This document shows positions 23,314 through 31,458 of a DNA stretch of 64,000 nucleotides, in pieces (position 1 is the first letter of the stretch; every line of letters starts with the position of its first letter). The translations under genes and the position numbers were made by a program. The DNA is from Chitinophaga pinensis DSM 2588 (GTDB taxonomy: Bacteria; Bacteroidota; Bacteroidia; Chitinophagales; Chitinophagaceae), in NCBI RefSeq assembly GCF_000024005.1, contig NC_013132.1:682001-746000 (forward strand), in the 5' to 3' direction. The notes beneath the pieces are model-generated. The model did not search any database, was not told the origin of the DNA, and saw nothing but the letters and a program-made list of their open reading frames with translations.

Positions 23314-25512
23314 ATGAATAACAACCGCTTTACATACCTGATCCTTACCGCGTTCCTGATTGGTACGCTTATACTGGCCTTTATACAGTATAATTCCTCC
23401 AAAAATATCGATCAGCTGATCACAGGTAATCAGAAGCTGTTACGGGAACTCCAGGCGGGAAATAAGCTGCGGGAGCTTGAACGTGATATCATCTGGGTGG
23501 AATCCAGGATCAGGGCAGCAATTGCCACTGACGACACCTCTCATATCGAAGGGGTAGACGCCAAGATTGCCGAAGTGGAAGCATTTGTTGATACACTAAA
23601 GGACATGAATACGGACGATAGCGCCGTCATGTATATAGAACGCCTGCAATACCTCGCAGGGCTGAAATTGCACAACAAGAACCAGTTGATGCATGAGTTT
23701 TTCCGTACCGGCAGGATGGATGATACCAGTCTGATCGCCAATCCCCGGGCCAGGGAGATCTCTAATGAGATCAGTTCCGTAACCAGGAAAATCTATGACA
23801 GCCGTCAGCATGTAATGACGGAACTAAGTAACAGCATCAATGAAAGTAGTAGAAGAGCAAGAAACTGGGGTATCATCCTGATCTGTCTGATCCTGATGAC
23901 AGCAGCTGGCATGCTCTGGTTTGTAATGAGCAGGATCCGCAGGCAGCAACAGCTGATACTGGAACTGGACAGATCGGAGAAAAAGATCCGTGAGATTGCC
24001 ATGATCAAGGAGAATTTCATGACCAATATGAGCCATGAGATCCGTACCCCGCTGAATGCCATTCTTGGCTTTACCAATCTCTTAAAATCCCGGAAACTGG
24101 ATGATTCTTCTACCGAATTCGTTGGTTCTATCCAGAAGGCGGGCGAGAATCTATTGACCATCATCAACGACATACTGGATCTCTCCAAGATCGAAGCCGG
24201 TATGGTCAGGATAGAATCCAATCCGTTCAGTGTACGCGGCCTACTACACTCTATACAAACGCTGTTCAGTGAGAAAGTAAAGGAAAAGAAACTGGTATTA
24301 CAGGGAGAGATCGCTTCTGACGTACCCGATACGCTTATCGGCGATGCTACCCGTCTGACACAGGTATTAGTAAACCTGATCGGAAATGCGCTGAAATTCA
24401 CAGAAAAAGGCGGTATTGTCATTTCTGTCAGTAACAGGCAGAGCGACGGAAATATCATTCAACTGGCATTTGCCATTACAGATACGGGCATTGGTATTGA
24501 GCCTGACAAACTGGGTTCCATCTTTGACCGTTTCAATCAGGCAGAAGATTCTATCACCCGGAAATATGGCGGTACAGGTCTGGGACTCTCTATAGTAAAA
24601 GACCTGGTCATATTACAGGGAGGAGATATTAGTGTGGAAAGCGAGCCGGGTAAGGGAACGACATTCCGTTTCTTTATTCCTTATGCCATTGCCTCCCGAC
24701 AAATGCCGATACCTGACAGCATTGATATCAGTCAGTTCAGGATCACCACCAACAATGAAGTTAAGATACTGGTAGTAGATGATAACGAGATGAACCGCAG
24801 TCTGATGAAACATCTATTTACCGAGTGGGAGCTTTCCTTTGATTTGGCGAGCAATGGTATGGAGGCACTTGACTGTCTGAAAAAGAGCCGCTACGACCTG
24901 ATACTAATGGATATCCAGATGCCGGAGATGGACGGTTATACCGCTACCCGCGTCATCCGCAAGGAAATGAAACTGGAAATACCGATAGTGGCCATGACCG
25001 CTCATGCGCTTGCAGGAGAAAGGGAAAAATGCCTGAGCAACGGGATGAATGAATACATCTCCAAGCCCATCAATGAAAAGGAGCTTTATCAGCTGATCAA
25101 TCGTTTTGCTGCTATTTCAAATGTAAGACAGGAGAAAGCAACGCCGGTTATTCCGACGGCACAAATACCGGCTTATCAGTATATCAACCTGGACTACATG
25201 AAGGAGATCAGCCAAGGGAATAAGGTATATGAGAAAAAGGTTACCAGGCAGTTTATTGATGCCATGCCGGTTGAATTGGAACAGTTACAACAGGCATTTC
25301 ACAACAACGATATTACAACATTAAGAAGTACAGCGCACAACCTGAAAACGACCATTTCGATTATGGGACTGACAGAGCGCTTATCTCCCACATTAGATGA
25401 ACTGGAATCAGCACCGGCCATCACTCCGCCGTTACAGATTCACATTGATCTGTTGAAAAGATTCACAGACAATGCGATAAAGGAGGCAGAAGATTTTTAC
25501 TCACAGGTGTAA
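23314..25512 (+). CDS. Hybrid histidine kinase with receiver and Hpt domains
   Basis: A 732-residue inner-membrane sensor. Membrane helices at about 7-25 and 193-211 enclose a helical periplasmic domain of CHASE3 type. HisKA follows with the phospho-His H241 in MSHEIRTPLNAILGF. The HATPase domain has DLSKIEAG, LIGNALKFTEKG, DTGIGIE and GGTGLGLSIVK. A receiver domain has D533 in LILMDIQMPEMDGYT. An Hpt domain at the end has H675 in STAHNLKTTISIMG. A full His-Asp-His relay is therefore in one chain, and the final Asp could be D53 of the LytTR regulator just upstream. Signal unknown. A terminator follows directly. Confidence 0.95.
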   Translation: MNNNRFTYLILTAFLIGTLILAFIQYNSSKNIDQLITGNQKLLRELQAGNKLRELERDIIWVESRIRAAIATDDTSHIEGVDAKIAEVEAFVDTLKDMNTDDSAVMYIERLQYLAGLKLHNKNQLMHEFFRTGRMDDTSLIANPRAREISNEISSVTRKIYDSRQHVMTELSNSINESSRRARNWGIILICLILMTAAGMLWFVMSRIRRQQQLILELDRSEKKIREIAMIKENFMTNMSHEIRTPLNAILGFTNLLKSRKLDDSSTEFVGSIQKAGENLLTIINDILDLSKIEAGMVRIESNPFSVRGLLHSIQTLFSEKVKEKKLVLQGEIASDVPDTLIGDATRLTQVLVNLIGNALKFTEKGGIVISVSNRQSDGNIIQLAFAITDTGIGIEPDKLGSIFDRFNQAEDSITRKYGGTGLGLSIVKDLVILQGGDISVESEPGKGTTFRFFIPYAIASRQMPIPDSIDISQFRITTNNEVKILVVDDNEMNRSLMKHLFTEWELSFDLASNGMEALDCLKKSRYDLILMDIQMPEMDGYTATRVIRKEMKLEIPIVAMTAHALAGEREKCLSNGMNEYISKPINEKELYQLINRFAAISNVRQEKATPVIPTAQIPAYQYINLDYMKEISQGNKVYEKKVTRQFIDAMPVELEQLQQAFHNNDITTLRSTAHNLKTTISIMGLTERLSPTLDELESAPAITPPLQIHIDLLKRFTDNAIKEAEDFYSQV

Positions 25513-25532
25513 CGTTAACCCGGTCATTTAAG

Positions 25533-25559
25533 AGAGCAGCTCACAACTGCTCTTTTTTT
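25533..25559 (+). terminator. Rho-independent terminator after the hybrid kinase
   Basis: AGAGCAG and CTGCTCT pair over 7 bp around a 7-nt loop, followed by a T run. Confidence 0.88.
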
Positions 25560-25696
25560 GTGCCATCAAGTTTCCCCCGACAGCGACAGTTTTTGCCTGT
25601 TTAGCGAACGACGCTTTCGTTCAGCTTTCATTTAAAGTAGTTTTATATCAACACTTACAGCAAGCAATTAATTCACTAAAATCTAAAGCGACCCAT

Positions 25697-26236
25697 ATGC
25701 TACGTCCTATATTTAACGCCGCTCGCGATCACTATCAGGGAGATCCATTCGCCCCTGTTGAGTTGGTGATGTATTCTGATCTTCATAACGCAGCCTGCGC
25801 CTCTATATATCCTGCCATCCAGCACCTTCGCAGTATGATGGGTAATGATCTGAAATTTGTGTTGCGTCACTATCCGGCGCCAGATAAACATCCGTTATCA
25901 CTGGATGCAGCTATTGCGACAGAAATAGCCGCCAAATACGGTAAGTTCTGGGAAATGCATGATATTATCATCGAGAACCAGACCCGCCTGTCACGCAGCA
26001 TATTTCCTTATCTCGCGTCAGCTATTGGCGTAGATATGGCATTCTTCGAAGAAGGCAGAAAACACCGGGAGGTATTTCACAAGATCATCAATGACTATGA
26101 AGGCGCAAGCCGCAATGGTGTGGATGCTGCTCCTACGATCTTCATCAACGGCAAAAAATATAACGGGCATCTTCACTATGCCAGTCTTTACAAAACCTGT
26201 CGCTACGCCATCACGCTAAAAGAAATGGCATTCTAA
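25697..26236 (+). CDS. DsbA-like thioredoxin-fold protein lacking the CXXC motif
   Basis: A 179-residue cytoplasmic protein (no signal peptide) that resembles DsbA/FrnE-type oxidoreductases: PVELVMYSDLHNAACASIYP stands where the F-x-D-x-x-C-P-x-C active site is expected, and the cis-Pro region AAPTIFINGKKYNG and the helix KYGKFWEMHDIIIENQ fit the family. The first active-site Cys is missing and only one Cys remains in NAACAS, so classical disulfide exchange is not possible. It may act as a monothiol or binding protein. It lies 33 bp upstream of an AraC regulator in the same direction. Confidence 0.8.
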   Translation: MLRPIFNAARDHYQGDPFAPVELVMYSDLHNAACASIYPAIQHLRSMMGNDLKFVLRHYPAPDKHPLSLDAAIATEIAAKYGKFWEMHDIIIENQTRLSRSIFPYLASAIGVDMAFFEEGRKHREVFHKIINDYEGASRNGVDAAPTIFINGKKYNGHLHYASLYKTCRYAITLKEMAF

Positions 26237-26269
26237 AATCCTCCTCCTTAACGCTTAAATATTGATGTT

Positions 26270-27112
26270 ATGACTACCACCAAACCATTCTTTGAAATCT
26301 ATACATTCGAACAGATCAGGAACAACCATGAATTTAACGGCAACACCCCACATGCTCACGAGCTCATAGAAATTATCTGGACCGTATCCGGCAATAGTTT
26401 CCTGAAAGTGGACATGCAAACTTATTCCCCTGAAGGCGATCAGATCTTCTGTATCATGCCTAACCAGACGCATCATTTCTCTATTGATGAAGATGAAGAT
26501 GCAGAGGGTTACATCATCCGTTTCAATGAACTTTTTCTCCAGGAGTATAACTCAGTATATCATGCAGATCTGCTGCTGGTTCTCATACAATCCGCTAATA
26601 TCAGATATAACCGGGAAATCCGTCAGGAGATGGGATCCATTATGGATAAACTTATCCAGGAGTTCAGTCATCAGCAGCTGTATAGTCCGGATATCCTGAG
26701 TCGCTATCTCAACATATTTTTCATACACATGTCCCGCCAGTCGCACAGTCAGCAACCAGTTAGCCAGCAGCATCATAACGTCAGACAAGCGAAACGTTTT
26801 ATCCAGCTGGTAGACCAGAATTTCAGATCACACAAGAAGGTATCTGAATTTGCAGAGCAAATGTGCGTGACTCCCAGTTACCTGAACGAAGCTATAAAAA
26901 AGGCCACGGGGTATACCGCTGGCCACCATATCCGCCAACGTGTAATCCTTGAAGCCAAGCGCTCTGCTGCGTATTCAGATGCCAGCATGAAAGAAGTCGC
27001 CTGGGATTTAGGGTTCACGGATATCTGCTACTTCAGCAAGTTATTCAAGAAAGAGACAGGCTATAATTTTTCGGAGTTTAAGAAACGACAGGAAAAAGTT
27101 TTGGCTGTATAG
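26270..27112 (+). CDS. AraC-family transcriptional regulator
   Basis: A 280-residue regulator: N-terminal cupin-like sensing domain (HAHELIEIIWTVSGNSFL with the HxHE-like motif, IFCIMPNQTHHF) and a C-terminal double helix-turn-helix at about 172-275 (SEFAEQMCVTPSYLNEAIKK, then MKEVAWDLGFTDICYFSKLF and the signature KKETGYNFSEFKK). It probably shares a transcript with the DsbA-like gene 33 bp upstream. Ligand and targets unknown. Two hairpin terminators follow. Confidence 0.94.
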   Translation: MTTTKPFFEIYTFEQIRNNHEFNGNTPHAHELIEIIWTVSGNSFLKVDMQTYSPEGDQIFCIMPNQTHHFSIDEDEDAEGYIIRFNELFLQEYNSVYHADLLLVLIQSANIRYNREIRQEMGSIMDKLIQEFSHQQLYSPDILSRYLNIFFIHMSRQSHSQQPVSQQHHNVRQAKRFIQLVDQNFRSHKKVSEFAEQMCVTPSYLNEAIKKATGYTAGHHIRQRVILEAKRSAAYSDASMKEVAWDLGFTDICYFSKLFKKETGYNFSEFKKRQEKVLAV

Positions 27113-27119
27113 CAGATCG

Positions 27120-27151
27120 GGCGTGCCGGCGAGTGCCGGCATGCCTTTTTT
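27120..27151 (+). terminator. Rho-independent terminator of the AraC gene
   Basis: GGCGTGCCGGC pairs with GCCGGCATGCC over 11 bp (one G-T) around GAGT, then six T. Confidence 0.93.
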
Positions 27152-27174
27152 GGGTTGTGTTTATTTTAAGTCAG

Positions 27175-27204
27175 GCCCACGGTGTAATGCCGTGGGCTTT
27201 TATT
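27175..27204 (+). terminator. Second hairpin, overlapping the SUKH start codon
   Basis: GCCCACGG (27175-27182) pairs with CCGTGGGC (27190-27197), then TTTTATTT. The loop contains the only possible ATG of the SUKH frame (27187-27189), so it could hide that start as well as terminate transcription. Confidence 0.75.
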
Positions 27205-27669
27205 TATCTTCGGAGCGTAGCAATAAAGGAACTAGTAAATGCCATCGGGCAGAAGCACCGATATCCAGGGATAATAATACATCCGCCTGCCACGCAGAAA
27301 GAGATAGCGGATTTTGAAGAACGGATTGGATTTGAGCTACCAGCTGAGTTCCGGGAATTTTATTTCATCTGTAACGGCTTTGAGTGTACAGAGGATATAT
27401 TTACTATATTTAGTTTAGCAACCATTCAAGATTATGCTAAAAACTACGGAAGTAACTGGTATAATTTTGCGGATTACATGATCGCTTCAGAAACATGGAC
27501 ATTACGTCAGAAAGCTGACAACCGCTATGAAATATTTTATGAGGACGGTAAACAGGAGGTCATATTAAGCGCTTCATTACACGAGTTCCTGGCACATTTT
27601 CTTCAGGGCGATGTATTTGACGAGGGTGGACTACATCACTGGTATATGCAGAAACTGAATGCCCTATAA
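27187..27669 (+). CDS. SMI1/KNR4 (SUKH) family protein
   Basis: About 160 residues with the SUKH fold signature: HPPATQKEIADFEERIGFELPAEFREFYFICNGFE, the classic opening of the family, then a beta-rich middle and a C-terminal helix. SUKH proteins in bacteria often act as immunity proteins against secreted polymorphic toxins, but no toxin gene is adjacent. The start is doubtful: the only in-frame ATG before the domain is at 27187 inside a terminator hairpin, and no GTG or TTG lies between it and the domain. Either the hairpin controls translation, or the gene has lost its own 5' end and promoter. Confidence 0.8.
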   Translation: MPWAFIYLRSVAIKELVNAIGQKHRYPGIIIHPPATQKEIADFEERIGFELPAEFREFYFICNGFECTEDIFTIFSLATIQDYAKNYGSNWYNFADYMIASETWTLRQKADNRYEIFYEDGKQEVILSASLHEFLAHFLQGDVFDEGGLHHWYMQKLNAL

Positions 27670-27853
27670 TTCCAATTATTAGCCGACAATTGACAAAACC
27701 CCGATAACCCAAAACATTTAAGCGCCGGATTGTCTGGTCGCCCTCCCTATTTGTCCACCTCGACAGATACTACTGTGCCGCCCATTGGTTTTAGAACATC
27801 TTTGTGTCATCAAACAAACAATTACACAAAAACAACTAAAAACCAACAATACT

Positions 27854-28240
27854 ATGAACGCAAAAACATCAAAATTAATTTATTGGATAGGTGCAGTATT
27901 CATGTCTTTATGGTTCGGTGCAAGCGGCTTCTTTGAGTTAACGCATAATCCTGTTGTATGGGACATCACAGTACAACTGGGCTATCCTCCACACTTTATC
28001 TATATTCTCGGCGTAGCGAAGATCTGTGGTGTTGTTGTGCTATTAACACCAGAAAAACTGGTTCGACTGAAAGAATGGGTATTTGCCGGCATGTTCTTCG
28101 ACATTATTTTCGCATTCTTCTCCAAACTGGCTGTACTTAATTTCGCAGCAACAATAGATGCCATTATTGCATTTACAGTTTTATCCGTAACTTATGCTAT
28201 GTTCAGGAAACTGTATCCTGCGACATATGAAAAGGCTTAA
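27854..28240 (+). CDS. DoxX-like small membrane protein
   Basis: A 128-residue integral membrane protein with four hydrophobic helices, matching the DoxX-like family: first helix with IYWIGAVFMSLWFGASGFFEL and a second containing PPHFIYILGVAKICGVVVLL, a typical family segment. Function of this subgroup is not established; some DoxX relatives affect redox stress response. The start is the ATG of MNAKTSKLIYW at 27854, preceded by an A/C-rich stretch. It stands alone and is followed immediately by a long inverted repeat. Confidence 0.85.
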   Translation: MNAKTSKLIYWIGAVFMSLWFGASGFFELTHNPVVWDITVQLGYPPHFIYILGVAKICGVVVLLTPEKLVRLKEWVFAGMFFDIIFAFFSKLAVLNFAATIDAIIAFTVLSVTYAMFRKLYPATYEKA

Positions 28241-28245
28241 AATAA

Positions 28246-28323
28246 TAGTCTGAATATAGTTCTGGGTCGTTAATCTTTCGTTCAAAGACGAAAGATTAAC
28301 GACCCAGAACTATATTCAGACTA
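28246..28323. repeat. 36-bp perfect inverted repeat (long hairpin)
   Basis: 28246-28281 and 28288-28323 are exact complements around a 6-nt loop (TCAAAG). The outer ends read TAGTCTGAAT and ATTCAGACTA. No T run follows, so it is not a standard terminator. It lies 5 bp after the DoxX-like stop codon at the left edge of the AT-rich defence island. Confidence 0.9.
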
Positions 28324-28836
28324 CTAATTAATAATAACAAGCTACTGGCATTGCCCAATATCCTGAAAGAAACAGACTGGATAAAGCCGGGAAGAAGTAT
28401 CCTGGGACTAGCGGACAGAAGATACCTGTGCATACGTAGGAGCGAGGACGAGGGTCAGGAAAAACTGAAACCTTTCGATAAATAGGTGCTGAGCAGCTGT
28501 TCCTCAGATAAGTCAGGCTTGTGCAGCAACACAGAAGGGACTCCGGACAAAAGATGAGGTCGATTCCCTGATCAGCTAACGTTTTCAGGCCCAATTGGGA
28601 TTAGACCCAAAGAATTAATATTTTTGCCCGACCAACTAAACAAACTGGTCTTCTAAAATCGGACTTTCAAAATTATTGTTGTACTACACTTGAGATAAAT
28701 TAAAGATAAAAGGTTGTCAAATGAATTATAATCAGCAATATGCTGGTTAAAGAGTCCAGGTGAAGCAAGAACAAATAAATGAAACTATCTGACTTGTAAA
28801 TGAATAGTTTTGTTACTAAAAAATGGGGAAATAATC
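28324..28836. other. Stretch between hairpin and methyltransferase; possible gene remnant
   Basis: About 510 bp. The frame starting at 28321 is open to a TAG at 28483 and reads like protein (ILKETDWIKPGRSILGLADR) but has no start codon, so it may be a remnant of a lost gene. From about 28600 the base composition becomes clearly AT-rich. Confidence 0.4.
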
Positions 28837-31458
28837 TTGAAGCAGAAAATCAGAAGTCTCATTAATCAATTTATTGGAAACTTAAATATTGAAGAGAAAA
28901 AAATCTCCGTTAAAGATTTAAGTATTTTCTTTTCTGTTTTGTTAGCCACCTTCTCCCTCAGAAAAAATAGCGGTTTAAAAATAGACTCAGAGTATGCATC
29001 TTATCGTTCCGCATTTGCGTCTGAATTTGAACTTATACAACAGCGATTTCCGGAACTGATGGATATTTTTTCTCTGATTGAATCCCAGATCAGAACTGAA
29101 CTCCTTATCAATATTTTTGAAAAATTAGACGCTATATATCAGGAAGAAGACGGCGATCTTGATGACATCATTTCCTGGTCTTATCAATACCTGAAAAGAG
29201 ATTTGGAAAAAGCCGCTTTTAAAAAGGTGGGACAAGACAATGTAAAAATTAAAAATTCAGATTTACTATTCACAACGCAGTTTTTTACTGACAAGTACAT
29301 GGTAAAATACATTGTCACCCAGGCGCTTTCCGGGTTTAAGGGAGCGCGTATTCGTGATGTTGTTCTCATTGATTGTGCCTCCGGAGGAGGAAATTTCCTG
29401 ACTTACGGATTTAATATTCTTTTCAGGCTTTATCAACAAACATTCCCTTCCTGGTCAAACCAGGCTATCGTAGATGTATTATTGCAGGAGGCTATAACAG
29501 GCTATGATTTAGATAATAACTTATCAAAAATCGCAGCACTCTCCCTGTTTGTGAAAGCATCAATTTATGCAATACCTTCTCCGGCAACTACAATCAATAT
29601 CTATGGTGGACAGGCGGATGACAATCTGGGCTTTTTAAACCCTGATATTATTTCTGATACCATTGGAGCATTGACTTTCAGAACCCGGTTAGACAAAATC
29701 GATAAAGCTGGAAAAATAAAAGTGTTCTTAACAAATCCTCCGTTTATGGGCAAAAGGGATATGGACACTTCACTAAAAAACTATCTCCAAAAAAACATTC
29801 CTGAAAGCAAGGGAGATCTTTGTGTATCCTTCATTCAGAGAATCATCCAGGAGATGAATGGCCATGACAGACTTGGCGTTGTATCTCAAAACAATTGGTT
29901 GTATTTATCTTCCTTTAGTGATTTCAGGAAAATGTTTCTTGAAAAAGAAACGCTCATAGAATGTGTTGATTTGGGAAGCAATGCATTTGAAGATATAAAG
30001 GGTGAAAAAACGAATATAGCGCTATTTATTATTGGCGACTCTTCCGACAAAACGACTCACTTTTATAATTTAAAAAATCTCAGCTACCATGAGAAGAAAA
30101 AAATGGTATCGGACAAAGCTTTCCCAATAGATTTAACTTTTTCATTAGCACAGCACCAATTTTTAAAAAATAACAATTTCGAGTTCAACTATCATCTTGA
30201 ACATAGATTTGAGAATATTCAAAAATTAGATTTATACGCTAATTTTGGCTCCCCGATGCAGGGTACATCAACGGGCAACAATGCCGAGTTTGTGAAATTT
30301 GCCTGGGAAGTCAATGGAAATCCTGACTGGAAACTTGTAAGTAAAGGAGGGGGGTTCAGCAAGTGGATGGGATTGAACTACTATAAGGTAAACTGGGGAA
30401 CAAATGCAGAAAAAATAAAATCTAATAAGGGTAGTGCGTTGAGAAACATTGACAAAATCCCCAACACACAACTCGTATATAGCGATACAGGCACACTAGG
30501 GTTAAATGTAAGAATATTAAAAGAAAACCAGGTTTTCATTGCATCAGGTCCAGGGATCATCGTTTCGTCCGGCGACATGTATGCACACCTTGCCTTTCTA
30601 AATTCAAAAGTTGCAACATTCCTGCTGAAACTTATCAATCCTAAGTTTACCATTAGTGCAGGTTATATTTCAAAAATACCTGTAGCGCCGAACATCCTTA
30701 ACGATACATTTATTGCAGACCTGAGCAGAAAATGTCTTGCGTTAAAAGAGGAATACCTCAAGGGCAAGTTGCCCAACATTGAATTTGAGCATCAGGAATA
30801 CCATCTTATCAAAGACCTGGATGCACACCTTAAACATTGTATACTATCGGATCTGCAAAATGATTATCAACGCCTGTTACTGGAGTCAGAAATCGAAGCA
30901 GCCATCAGAAAGCAATATAATTTTGATGAAAAAGAGCTGAAGGAACTGAATAGCGTTGTAGGAGAGTTAGCCGTCTTCAATAAAAAGAAGATGGAGGAAA
31001 CTGACATTGAAAAATTAGATATGCTTTTGTCGAAAACTATGGATATAAATTGTTTTTCGTCAAGTAAGTCCATCAATGGGTTTTCAGTCGGTAGTGAGTC
31101 TATATTGGAAGACCTGTCTTATAAACTAGACACAAATCCTTCATTCATTCTTTCTTTTATAAAAAAGAATATATCGCAGTTTAAAACGACCAAAGCAAAG
31201 TATTTTAATGATCTGTTACACAAAATCATGCTGTACGAATTGGGCGTAAAACAAATATTCACTTATAAATCTCAGGTGGTAAGTATAGAAAGTTTAATCA
31301 GGTCCTTGAAAAAATATACTTTTCTGGCAAAACGGGACGATCTGTTATCATTGATTACCCCTATTTTGTTAAAGCATCACCAAACAAGCTTTTTTAATAA
31401 ACCCCTGATATCACTTTCCGGGGAAAGTTTAACTATCGGATATTCACACAATGGATAA
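28837..31458 (+). CDS. Eco57I-like N6-adenine DNA methyltransferase (first of a pair)
   Basis: About 873 residues. The SAM-binding motif I is VVLIDCASGGGNFLTYGF (near residues 180-197 of the product), and motif IV is NPPF in VFLTNPPFMGKRDMD, the N6-adenine class catalytic tetrapeptide. A long C-terminal half (KISAGYISKIPVAP-like target-recognition segment, then helices) follows. The start is a TTG giving MKQKIRSLINQ; another TTG 27 bp upstream is possible. The stop overlaps the next methyltransferase by 8 bp. The gene is AT-rich against its surroundings, which suggests horizontal transfer. With two methyltransferases and a convergent PLD nuclease it looks like a restriction-modification system. 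Confidence 0.87.
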   Translation: MKQKIRSLINQFIGNLNIEEKKISVKDLSIFFSVLLATFSLRKNSGLKIDSEYASYRSAFASEFELIQQRFPELMDIFSLIESQIRTELLINIFEKLDAIYQEEDGDLDDIISWSYQYLKRDLEKAAFKKVGQDNVKIKNSDLLFTTQFFTDKYMVKYIVTQALSGFKGARIRDVVLIDCASGGGNFLTYGFNILFRLYQQTFPSWSNQAIVDVLLQEAITGYDLDNNLSKIAALSLFVKASIYAIPSPATTINIYGGQADDNLGFLNPDIISDTIGALTFRTRLDKIDKAGKIKVFLTNPPFMGKRDMDTSLKNYLQKNIPESKGDLCVSFIQRIIQEMNGHDRLGVVSQNNWLYLSSFSDFRKMFLEKETLIECVDLGSNAFEDIKGEKTNIALFIIGDSSDKTTHFYNLKNLSYHEKKKMVSDKAFPIDLTFSLAQHQFLKNNNFEFNYHLEHRFENIQKLDLYANFGSPMQGTSTGNNAEFVKFAWEVNGNPDWKLVSKGGGFSKWMGLNYYKVNWGTNAEKIKSNKGSALRNIDKIPNTQLVYSDTGTLGLNVRILKENQVFIASGPGIIVSSGDMYAHLAFLNSKVATFLLKLINPKFTISAGYISKIPVAPNILNDTFIADLSRKCLALKEEYLKGKLPNIEFEHQEYHLIKDLDAHLKHCILSDLQNDYQRLLLESEIEAAIRKQYNFDEKELKELNSVVGELAVFNKKKMEETDIEKLDMLLSKTMDINCFSSSKSINGFSVGSESILEDLSYKLDTNPSFILSFIKKNISQFKTTKAKYFNDLLHKIMLYELGVKQIFTYKSQVVSIESLIRSLKKYTFLAKRDDLLSLITPILLKHHQTSFFNKPLISLSGESLTIGYSHNG

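Noticed and set aside
28328..28594. An 88-residue Cys-rich protein on the minus strand
   Set aside because: No homology-like pattern; it lies opposite a possible gene remnant and has no start signal support.
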